From Pedobacter roseus (GTDB taxonomy: Bacteria > Bacteroidota > Bacteroidia > Sphingobacteriales > Sphingobacteriaceae): a stretch of 64,000 nucleotides of DNA. The DNA lies in contig NZ_CP060723.1 in assembly GCF_014395225.1 (NCBI RefSeq), positions 4,588,001 to 4,652,000 on the forward strand. Reading direction: 5' to 3'. The notes under the pieces were generated by a model that did not search any database, was not told where the DNA came from, and worked only from the letters and a program-made list of their open reading frames with translations. Position numbers and translations under genes: made by a program. Of the stretch, positions 35,639 through 44,800 are shown one piece after another. The stretch's first letter is position 1. Each line of letters begins with the position of its first letter.

Positions 35639-38436
35639 TTATTAATGGCATTTTGCCGCTGGATATCTTTTAATAAAAAGTAATACATCACCATTTCATG
35701 CGTGCGCTGGTCTTTATTAAAAAGCCTGTTTACATGCATGTGCATCAAATCGCTAAGCAGTTTAACACGTCTTTCAGGCCGTACCTGTTTAAGGATAGTG
35801 ATAAAAGAAGCTGAAAATTGTTCGAACTGCTGTTCTTGTTCAGCAGTTAACTCAGTAAATTCAGTTTTCCTGAACTGCTGGTAGTGATTGTTGAGCTGTT
35901 TAAAATCGGTCGCATTTAAATGGTGTTCACGGTTAAAGGAATCGGATAAGGACCTGATTATTTTACCTGCCACCTGCTGATCAACCAATCCTGCGTTAAT
36001 TATTTCTGAAAACAGCATCGAGCACAGCTTATATTTATCAAAATGATCAGGCTGTGTTTCGAAAAGGGACATTACAAAGTCACTATCGGTAGCAAAATGT
36101 TTTTCAACATGTTCGATCATATCGCTGCCATAGCGCTCGAGTTCGCGCTTATAAGTTTTAATCTGCACGTCAGACACCAGTCCAGAATTTAAAAATACGT
36201 ACAGGTTATCCATTAAACCAGATGTTACCGCTTGCATTTTAAGTATATCGTTTAAAAGCACCCTAAATCTGATGTGGTTTCCGTTTTCATTGTAGCGGAT
36301 AAAAAACCACGATTTAATGTCTGCAGCATAATCTGCTAAAAAAGAGGCTATTACTTCGGCCAGAACCTGATCAGATCTTTGCTGATGGCAATAAATTTCA
36401 AAATAGAGCCATTCTGTTCCTGGCGGAAAATACCGGATTACATCAGTATGTTGTACCTGAGGCAACAAACCATTATAAATTTTCTCTGCATGATTGATGC
36501 TTAAAACAAACTGTGCCACATAAGGCTGCCCTGCATCATCTACTACAATACTATTCTGGGATAGGTTTACTTCTTCAATATACAATGAACTGTGTTTCTG
36601 CATATATTGAAGAAAAGCATTCAGGTCCTCATCTCTGTGCAGTGCAAAACAGAGGGTTTGATCAGATAAACCGGCTTTAAAATAATTGCTCACCCCTATT
36701 TTTACAAGGTTTGCACGGAAAAGTTTGATTGATAAAAGTTTTTGGTCCTGACCTAAAAGATCTTCTTTCTTAATTTTCCATTTATAATTGCTTAGCACTA
36801 TATTTTGATATTGTAAGCGCGGATAATAATCGAGATCAGGAAACAGGTTATCGAGCGGCAAGGAAAGGCTTGTTGTGAGCCCCTGATGCTGTAAATCGCA
36901 TAATAACCTAAATACAGAAAGATCTGAGCGGGAATAATTATAAGCGGAAGCCATTCGGGGCACTAAACGTTTGTTTAAACGTTTAGTGCGGAGTATAACT
37001 TCTGTTCCCTTAACAGAAAGCTGGATATCATTTAAACTCAGCGGATCTGCTGAGGTATCAAAATTGAGGATCGATAATTGGTGGCCATACATGCATTGGC
37101 GACGGTTTACATTATCTACATTGGTTTCGACCATGTACGCCACGTCGAAAAACAATACCTCCGGATTGGCCGCCTGCTCGGCACCGGCAACATTTTTTGC
37201 ATAAGTTTCTACCGCCTCATCGGCCATGGTAAACCTACCGGTTAATGCATTTGAGGTTGCCCCTCCTATCTGCTCGGTAAAAATCAGGTCGTCATGAACA
37301 GACATAATCAGACTAAAAGAATTGGGCAGCGGCTTCGGGTTATCGTTTAACTTTAAAGCAAGCTTGTTTAAAAACACCGGTTTACCTTTTTCGAAGCTTT
37401 GCGGGGAGAGATGCTGCTTAAATGCTGCCTTAATGCCCTCTCCATCGCTTTCAGACTTAGCTGACTTATTGCTGATTTTAGCGATAAAATCGTCATTTTC
37501 GCCCGCTTGTTCGAGCTGATCGTAACCAACCCCCATTTCGGGATCGAGTGCCAGTAAAAGCGGCACTTCCTGATCTTCAAATTTCTTTTTAAACCTGGTT
37601 ATAAACTGATTTAAAGCTTCGCGGTCGCTATTGGGTAAAATACCATGAAGCGTTTTGATCAATCCGGGAATGGCAGAAAGCAATTGTTCTTTTATGTGAC
37701 CGGATTTTACTGTTCTTTGGGCAATGAGGTATTTTGGTAAATCTTTTGTATCGGTAAGGCCTAAGCGTTCGAAATAGTCTTTCCCAATGATATTAGGATC
37801 GTAATTGGTAAATATCAGCTGCAGATCGTGCATATCCTGAAACAGGCCAAAAAGGTTTTCTACTTCTTCGTTTTTTAAATTTAATGTCTTGATGAGTTCA
37901 TTAATACGTATTGGTTTGATACAGGCATCCAATATCTGTTTTACAAAATCATCTTCATCAAGCTCAGCCAGTTCGAAAACCCCATCGGTACAGGCAATGT
38001 AACGGATACTGTTTGGAGTAAAGTAATAACTGCTGTTACTGAACAACAGGCAGTTTTTATTCAACAGATCGGCTAAGGGCAGCTGAATATTATTTTTGTA
38101 AGGCCAATCGACCAGGGTCGTAATTTTTTGTTCTTTTTCGATTACAATTTTGCCTTCAGATGGTTTAATGGCATCGGTTAATAAACTGAAACCGGCAAAT
38201 GTGCCATAAGGTGTGGAGCGGAACTTAGCCCGGTTAAAATATTTCCAGATGGTAAAGTACACCTTCGGTGGAAGATCCTGTAACTGGTTTGCTTCTACAT
38301 CTTTTATCGTTTCGTAAAATGCAGATGAAGATATAGCGATTGCTTTTTTTAACTCCTCCCAACAATCGGCAAGTTCGGATTGATACGAAAATTTAGGTGT
38401 TCTAAAAATTACGGTGGGTTGAATATTAAGCTTCAT
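35635..38436 (-). CDS. Lantibiotic dehydratase LanB, full length
   Basis: 933 aa. In known LanB enzymes the N-terminal domain glutamylates Ser/Thr of a precursor peptide using glutamyl-tRNA and the C-terminal domain eliminates glutamate to leave dehydroalanine or dehydrobutyrine. Here the N-terminal signature FRSTPYGTFAGFSLL is at 72-86. The C-terminal SpaB_C/thiopeptide-type domain starts near 660 (GTEWLYFEIYC) and shows WFFIRYNENGNHIRFRVLL, TYKRELERYG and LMHMHVNRLF. Both halves are present in one chain, unlike split LanB enzymes or the shorter peptide-aminoacyl-tRNA ligases. No LanC gene follows. Closest candidate substrates are the two small peptides at 34.0-34.4 kb. Confidence 0.92.
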   Translation of the reverse strand: MKLNIQPTVIFRTPKFSYQSELADCWEELKKAIAISSSAFYETIKDVEANQLQDLPPKVYFTIWKYFNRAKFRSTPYGTFAGFSLLTDAIKPSEGKIVIEKEQKITTLVDWPYKNNIQLPLADLLNKNCLLFSNSSYYFTPNSIRYIACTDGVFELAELDEDDFVKQILDACIKPIRINELIKTLNLKNEEVENLFGLFQDMHDLQLIFTNYDPNIIGKDYFERLGLTDTKDLPKYLIAQRTVKSGHIKEQLLSAIPGLIKTLHGILPNSDREALNQFITRFKKKFEDQEVPLLLALDPEMGVGYDQLEQAGENDDFIAKISNKSAKSESDGEGIKAAFKQHLSPQSFEKGKPVFLNKLALKLNDNPKPLPNSFSLIMSVHDDLIFTEQIGGATSNALTGRFTMADEAVETYAKNVAGAEQAANPEVLFFDVAYMVETNVDNVNRRQCMYGHQLSILNFDTSADPLSLNDIQLSVKGTEVILRTKRLNKRLVPRMASAYNYSRSDLSVFRLLCDLQHQGLTTSLSLPLDNLFPDLDYYPRLQYQNIVLSNYKWKIKKEDLLGQDQKLLSIKLFRANLVKIGVSNYFKAGLSDQTLCFALHRDEDLNAFLQYMQKHSSLYIEEVNLSQNSIVVDDAGQPYVAQFVLSINHAEKIYNGLLPQVQHTDVIRYFPPGTEWLYFEIYCHQQRSDQVLAEVIASFLADYAADIKSWFFIRYNENGNHIRFRVLLNDILKMQAVTSGLMDNLYVFLNSGLVSDVQIKTYKRELERYGSDMIEHVEKHFATDSDFVMSLFETQPDHFDKYKLCSMLFSEIINAGLVDQQVAGKIIRSLSDSFNREHHLNATDFKQLNNHYQQFRKTEFTELTAEQEQQFEQFSASFITILKQVRPERRVKLLSDLMHMHVNRLFNKDQRTHEMVMYYFLLKDIQRQNAINN

Positions 38437-38691
38437 CAGATTTAAATGGTGGCGAAAATTACAAAGATTAATTTAGATTACCAGTTGGCAGTTAATAGTT
38501 AGTTGCAAAATACAAAATCAGCGTTTATCATTTTAAATCAGCGGGAATAAATGTGCACAAAGGGTTTCCCGCAGATTACACTGATTTACGCAGATTTAAA
38601 TTTTTCCGTCACTTAATTGACTTCGTCCGTATCTCCACGAACTTACAGTTAATTAGCTTTTCGGTCGGGATTGCAAATCACGACTAACAAC
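38437..38691. repeat. Intergenic with a dispersed CGCAGATT-type repeat
   Basis: The stretch TTTCCCGCAGATTACACTGATTTACGCAGATT (38566-38597) is internally repetitive and of a type scattered through Bacteroidota genomes. A related word set (ATCCGTGTTTATCTGTGTACATCTGTGG) occurs at 58509. No small gene was found; the LanB promoter must lie here but was not fixed. Confidence 0.4.
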
Positions 38692-38723
38692 AAAAAAGCC
38701 ATCTCCTTTACGAAGATGGCTTT
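38692..38723 (-). terminator. Terminator of the giant-adhesin operon
   Basis: AAAGCCATCT and AGATGGCTTT pair around a nine-base loop. On the minus strand a T run follows (A run 38692-38697). It is ~20 bp past the PorE-like gene stop. Confidence 0.85.
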
Positions 38724-38743
38724 ACCGGGATGTTAATTGTATT

Positions 38744-40747
38744 CTATTTTTTGGTTACTTTAAATTCAGTTCTTCTGTTTTTAGCCCTACCTTCAGGGTT
38801 ATCTTTTTTCTTGCGTTTAACGATGATTTCATTTGGTGCAATCGGCATTGATTCGCCATAACCTTTTGAAGTCATTCTGGCAGCGGCAATACCTTTACTT
38901 TCTAAATAATCAGTACAAGATTTTGCCCTTCTGTTTGATAAATCGAGGTTGTACTCATCTGTACCGATGTTATCGGTATGAGAACCTAATTCGATTTCCA
39001 TTTCAGGGTTATCTTCCATAATCGGGATCAGGAAGTCGAGCACTTTTTTAGAAGGTTCAGTTAATTCGGCGCTGTTAAATTCGTAATATACATTGTCCAA
39101 CGCCATCGGAATACCTATTTTGAAAGGGCTTAAGCAGTAATCTTTATAAATTAATGTATCTGCTTTTGCAAGTTCCTCATAAGGATAGTTTTTGGTTACT
39201 GCAAAGTAATTGTCTTTAGCAAAAAGCAATTTGATCGGTCTTTTCGAATCTACTTTAAACTTATAAATACCATCGGTACCTGTAGTAAGTTTTTGTGGAC
39301 CTTCTGCATTGTTGAGGGTAACACTTGCACCTGCTAAAGGCAATTTGGTTTTACAATCGGTTAAAATACCTGAGATTGATAAATATTCTTTTTTCACTTC
39401 GAATATTTCTAAACAGCAGGATGATTCGCGATCAGAACTGATGTATCCAGCTGTTCCTTTATCATCGGTCGCTGTGAAATAAATATCATCTTTTGAAGAG
39501 TTAAATGGATAACCCAGGTTTTTTGGAGCGGTCCAATCAACCAGATCGCCCTCTGATTCAAAGAAATCAAGTCCACCGAAACCTGTTCTTCCATCGGTAC
39601 TGAACAATAATTTTTTGGTTAAGGTATTGTAATAAGGCGCACGCTCATCATCTTCGGTATTAATGGCCTGACCAAAGTTTACCGCCTGCCCCAATGAACC
39701 ATCGGCACGGATGGCGCAGTACCAAAGGTCGAACTTGCCGTAACCGCCACTTCTATCAGAAGAGAAAAGCAGGAACTTACCATCGCTGGTTACAAATGGC
39801 TGTGAGGAGTTGAAATCTTTACTGTTTACCTGCAAACCTACCGGTTGTGCATCAGACCATTTATCGCCTGTTTTTTTGGAACTATAAATGGCATATTTTT
39901 CTTTATCCCTCCAGGTGGTGAAATATACTGTATTACCATCCGGGGTAAAAGCAGGTGCGGCAATCTCTGTACCTTTAGGAAAATTAATATCCAGTTTTTT
40001 AACGGCAATATCTGCTGTATTTAAATTACCCTTGGCTGAATAGAGGTTGTTGATAAATGGATTGGCTTTTGTTGATACCTGAACTTCGCCACCGGCCTCT
40101 GTTTTAACCATATCTTTTTTACTACCTACAGCAACGGGACGTGATGAAGTAAAATACAGTTCGTTATTGATTTTTACCGCAGCATAGTTAGATCCTAAAC
40201 CGTTTACGTTGGTTGGTACTTTTTTTACCTGTACCATACGTGGGAAACGCATTTCTTCAATGGCAAACTTACACGATTCGATTTCTTTCTGGGCTTCTTT
40301 AGCTAAAGGATCTCCAGTGTTTTTCTGGATGAACTGCTGAAAAACATCAATGGCCTGATCAAATTTTTTGTTGGCCCTTAAGCTTTCTGCATAATAGAAC
40401 AATGCTTTTCTAAAACGGGTATTGGTAAAAGTAGCAGCTATGGCATAATATTTCTCGGCCTCGTTAAACTCCCTGTAGAGCCTGCTCGACTCGGCCAGGT
40501 TGTAAATCGATCCTTCATAATCTTCTATCACTTTATCATCAGTGGCTGATTTTCTTTCCTTGCCATAAGGTAAAATGGCCTGGGTACTATCGCCAGTAAT
40601 TTTAAGGGCTTTCTTATAAAAGGTAGATGCTGCATAATAATCCTTATTTTCGAAATAAGTATCGGCAACCTTTTTATAATTAACCACATACTGAGCGTTA
40701 GCAAAACCGCCAAGTGCCACTAATAAAATGAGTAATATTTTTTTCAT
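38744..40747 (-). CDS. PorE-like OmpA-family protein with PD40 repeats
   Basis: 667 aa. Signal peptide MKKILLILLVALGGFANAQ; TPR-like helices (~22-140: YKKVADTYFENKDYYAASTFYKKAL). Then WD40-like PD40 repeats follow (~190-430: PAFTPDGNTVYFTTWRDK, PFVTSDGKFLLFSSDRSGGYG, RTGFGGLDFFES) and a carboxypeptidase-regulatory-like fold (SGILTDCKTKLPLAGASV). An OmpA domain with LGSHTDNIGTDEYNLDLSNRRA and KNRRTEFKV closes the chain. This layout matches the periplasmic PorE-type component of type IX secretion, which links to peptidoglycan. It is the last gene of the operon with PorP/SprF and the giant surface protein. Confidence 0.88.
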   Translation of the reverse strand: MKKILLILLVALGGFANAQYVVNYKKVADTYFENKDYYAASTFYKKALKITGDSTQAILPYGKERKSATDDKVIEDYEGSIYNLAESSRLYREFNEAEKYYAIAATFTNTRFRKALFYYAESLRANKKFDQAIDVFQQFIQKNTGDPLAKEAQKEIESCKFAIEEMRFPRMVQVKKVPTNVNGLGSNYAAVKINNELYFTSSRPVAVGSKKDMVKTEAGGEVQVSTKANPFINNLYSAKGNLNTADIAVKKLDINFPKGTEIAAPAFTPDGNTVYFTTWRDKEKYAIYSSKKTGDKWSDAQPVGLQVNSKDFNSSQPFVTSDGKFLLFSSDRSGGYGKFDLWYCAIRADGSLGQAVNFGQAINTEDDERAPYYNTLTKKLLFSTDGRTGFGGLDFFESEGDLVDWTAPKNLGYPFNSSKDDIYFTATDDKGTAGYISSDRESSCCLEIFEVKKEYLSISGILTDCKTKLPLAGASVTLNNAEGPQKLTTGTDGIYKFKVDSKRPIKLLFAKDNYFAVTKNYPYEELAKADTLIYKDYCLSPFKIGIPMALDNVYYEFNSAELTEPSKKVLDFLIPIMEDNPEMEIELGSHTDNIGTDEYNLDLSNRRAKSCTDYLESKGIAAARMTSKGYGESMPIAPNEIIVKRKKKDNPEGRAKNRRTEFKVTKK

Positions 40748-40834
40748 CTTTATAAATTATTAATCGTTTTGCTATCGTTTTTTAAGGGTATTAATTAACG
40801 TGCTAGCTCGGTTTGTTTGCATTGGTGATGAAGA

Positions 40835-41836
40835 TTATAAACGTGGGCAAAAGAAGTTTGGACCAATAATTCCGTTACGGCCAATTAAGGATACCGAAAG
40901 CTCTAAACCGCCATTACTATTTGATGCCCGGTTGAAAGTAGAGGTGTTCACATCATAACTCAACCCGAAAACCATATTTTTTAACTGTAAACCCACAAAG
41001 GCAATTGCAGCATCTTTATTACGGTAGTTACCGCCAAATAAAATATTTGCTGATGAGTTAACATTAAGCTGGGCATAAGCACCCAACGAAACCTCATTGG
41101 TATTACCCTGGTACATAAATAAGGCATTTGGCACAATATCCAGCAGTTCTGAAGCTTTGATCCTGGCACCGCCATGCGCGGTGAAGCGAACAGGGATACG
41201 CGAATTAGTACCCGAGAAACGATCCATCGGACGGGTTAAGTGTGCTGCACTTGCGCCTAAGAAAACGTTTACACTTTTATTGGGGTTACCATCAAAGAAC
41301 ATGATACCTGCGTTTACATCCGGCACCAGTGAAGACTGCGATGAAAGCGTTTCGCCACTCATCATGCCGCCATCATAACCGGTAACAGGATTAAACTGGT
41401 TACCGAACCTGGCCTGAGAAAAATCGAAACTGCGGTTAATGATACCGGCCTGTAAGCCAAAGCTCACCATCTGCAAACCCTCGGCACCGAACCTTAAGCG
41501 ATACGAACCTGATACCAGGGCAGAGAGGTAGTTAAAATCTAGCTCCCCTGCCCTTTGGTTTAAAATGGTTGCACCAAATGCGAAGTTCTTTTTCGGGGCG
41601 AGATCGAAAGATGCACCACCGGTTAAGAACGAGCTGTTAAGTGCACTCCATTGTTGTTTAAAGTTTACCGTTGCACGGTAATCGCCGTCTATTACGCCCG
41701 TTAATGCCGGATTAAGGTATAAGGGGTTTGCATAATATTGCGAAAAATGCGGATCAGTTTGTGCAAAAGACTTAGCTGTACACAGCAGTAACCCCAGCAC
41801 CGCAACATATATTTTTAAAGCCGATAGTATTTTCAT
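40835..41836 (-). CDS. PorP/SprF-family type IX secretion outer membrane protein
   Basis: 333 aa. Signal peptide ending in AKSFAQ, then the family opening TDPHFSQYYANPLYLNPALTGV, followed by a barrel-like series (ATVNFKQQWSAL, SFGLQAGIINRSFDFSQARFGNQFNPVTGYDGG, NMVFGLSYDVNTS). PorP/SprF proteins are adapters for export and surface attachment of a partner protein with a type B C-terminal domain, and are normally encoded just downstream of it. Here the giant gene ends 37 bp upstream. Function is well supported by context. Confidence 0.93.
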   Translation of the reverse strand: MKILSALKIYVAVLGLLLCTAKSFAQTDPHFSQYYANPLYLNPALTGVIDGDYRATVNFKQQWSALNSSFLTGGASFDLAPKKNFAFGATILNQRAGELDFNYLSALVSGSYRLRFGAEGLQMVSFGLQAGIINRSFDFSQARFGNQFNPVTGYDGGMMSGETLSSQSSLVPDVNAGIMFFDGNPNKSVNVFLGASAAHLTRPMDRFSGTNSRIPVRFTAHGGARIKASELLDIVPNALFMYQGNTNEVSLGAYAQLNVNSSANILFGGNYRNKDAAIAFVGLQLKNMVFGLSYDVNTSTFNRASNSNGGLELSVSLIGRNGIIGPNFFCPRL

Positions 41837-41873
41837 GGTCTTTGATTTTATCTGTTAATTATTAATCCTCTTC

Positions 41874-44800
41874 TTATCTGATCAGCGTTACTGTACCTTT
41901 TTTCAATGTAGTTGTTCCATCGGTAAAGGTTACATCAACCATATACACATAAACCCCGATTGGCTGATTTACACCTTTAAAGGTTCCGTCCCATCCATTT
42001 GCCACGTTATCTGACTGGAAGATCAACTGACCCCATTGTGTGTAGATGCTCATTTTAGCTGAGGCAATGGTATTGCCATACACTAAGAATACATCGTTTT
42101 TACCATCGTTATTTGGTGTAAATGCATTTGGTATGTACACCTGATTTCCAAGTGGATTGGTTGCTTTGCCCGAAACTGAACCGTTTGCACTGGTTTGACA
42201 ATCAATCTGTCCTTTGGCCCTAACCGAGATGGTTACACTTTGATCTGGTTTTAAGCCTGTAACAAAGTAACTTGTTCCGGTTGGTCCGTTTGTTGGGTTG
42301 ATCCATGTTAAACCATTGTCTAACGATACTTCGTAAGCCGTAGCACCTGCAACTGCAGCCCATGCAAAGGTGATGCTATTTGGAGTTGAGGTTTGTACCA
42401 CTACCACCGGTTTATCTAACACCGGAAGTACGGTTACCGTAACAGCTGTTCTGCCTGGACTTGCACAACCACCCACGGCTACAGCTTCTACATAATAGAT
42501 GGTGGTAGCACTCAGGTTAGGTGTGGTAAAGGTTATACCTTCTGCCAGTACCGGACCATTAGAGCTTGCAGCATACCATCTGTATACTAATCCTGTTACC
42601 GGATTATTAACCGTTAATATGGTTGAGCTGCCAGCACAAAGTGTTCCGTTTGCAGCTGTTACCGAAGCTGGTGCAACTGGTACTGGTAGTGCAATTACAT
42701 TTACCGGTGTTCTTGATGTTGATACACAGCTTCCGTTTGCACCCTCTACATAGTAAGTAGTGTTTGCCGTAACGGCTGGCGTTGTAAAGTTAACACCTGT
42801 TCCTACCGGTGCACCACCTGCCGCTGTACTGTACCAGTTATAAGTAGCACCCGTTTGAGGGTTAGTAACGGTTAATACTGCAGGGCTTCCTGTACATACA
42901 CTCACTGATGATGAAGCCACTGTTGGTACTGTTGGTTTAGCATTTACCGTAACGGTTACTTTAACACGGCCACCGCTGTTGTTACAGCCACCTGTACCGA
43001 TTGCCGATACATAGTAATCTGTTGTGGCAGTTAAAGCGGTAACATTGTAGCTTGTACCGGTAAATAATAAGTTACCGCCAGTTGCTGCGTTGTACCATTC
43101 GTAAGTAACGCCTGCCTGTGCATTGGTTACGGTTAATGTTGCACCATCACCTGCGCAGATACCTCCGTTTGGAGCAGATACCACAGGGTTGTTTGGCAAA
43201 GCATTTACCGTAATGGCTACTGCCCTTGCTGTTGCTGCAGAACTTTCGCACCTGTTATCACCTTTAACGGTTACATAATAGGTTGTACTTGCAGTTAATA
43301 CCGGGGTAGTAAATACCGGACCAGTAAATACGACTGTATTTAAAGTGGCATCGCTGTACCAGGTAAATATTGGGTTGGTTACCGTTGTGCTGGTTGCAGC
43401 CAATGTTGCGGTTGCATTTGCACAAACCGATGTTGAACCGTTCACTGTAATATCTGTTGCAGTGGCAACCGGATTTATTTTAATGGTTACCGCTACTGCG
43501 TTTGCAGCAGTATTTTCACATTTATTGGTTCCTTTAACGGTTACATAATAAGTTTTAGTAGCTGTTAAAACCGGTGTGGTAAATATTGGTCCGGTAAAAG
43601 CCACACTGGTTAACGAAGCATCGTTGTACCAGGTAAATACCGGGTTGGTTACTGTTGTTGAACTGGCGTTGATTACTGCTGTACCCGATCCACATACAAT
43701 TGCCGGAGTTGATAAGGTAATATCAGCAGCTGTTGCACCTGCATTTACCGTAACGGTAACCACTTTTGCATTTGCAGCAGAACTTTCACACCTGTTATCA
43801 CCTTTTACAGTCAGGTAATATTTAGTGGTTGCAGTTAATGCCGGTGTATTGAAAGTAGCACCTGTAAATACCGGCGTTGTTAAGGCCGCATCGCTGTACC
43901 AGGTAAATACCGGGTTTGTTACTGTTGTAGTGCTGGCTACTAAACTTGCAGATGAGCCTGCGCAGATGGTTGCATCGGCTGCGGTAACATCACTTGCCGA
44001 AGCTACCGGGTTAACCACAACATTTACAGATTTAGCTGTTGCAGCGCTGTTTTCACACTTGTTATCGCCTTTAACCGTTACATAATAAGTGGTATTAGCG
44101 GTTAATGTTGGTGTAGTAAATACTGCCCCTACGAATGCTACATTAGTTAAAGTTGCGTTGGTGTACCAGGTAAATACCGGGTTTGTTACGGTTGTACTAC
44201 TAGCAGTTAATACTGCTGCAGATCCTCCGCAAACATTTGTTGAACCATTTACCACAATATCAGTAGCAACTGCTATTGGATTAACCTTAATGGTAACAGA
44301 TGCTGCATTTGCCGCACTATTTTCACATTTATTGGTTCCTTTAACCGTTACATAATAAGTGGTGGTAGTGGTTAATACTGGTGTGGTAAATATTGGTCCG
44401 GTAAAGGCCACGCTGGTTAACGAAGCATCGTTGTACCAGGTAAATACCGGGTTGGTTACCGTTGTTGAGCTGGCATTGATTATTGCCGTTCCCGATCCAC
44501 ACACCAAGCTTGGTGTTGATAAGGTAATATCAGCAGCTGTTGCAGCCTGGTTCACGTTAACCGTAACTACTTTAGCTGTAATACCTGAGTTTTCACATTT
44601 GTTATCACCTTTAACCGTAACATAATATTTAGTGGTTGCGGTTAATGTTGGCGTTACAAAAGAGGCACCCACATAAGCTACCGAGGTTAAGGCAGCATCA
44701 TTGTACCAGGTAAAGGTTGGGTTGGTTACTGTTGTAGTGCTGGCTACCAAAGTAGTACCCGATCCTGAGCAGATGGTTGCATCAGATGCGGTGATATCAG

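Noticed and set aside
35635..38436. Peptide-aminoacyl-tRNA ligase (PEARL) interpretation
   Set aside because: Those proteins lack the elimination domain; here the C-terminal SpaB_C-like domain with FFIRY, ERYG and HVNRLF motifs is present.
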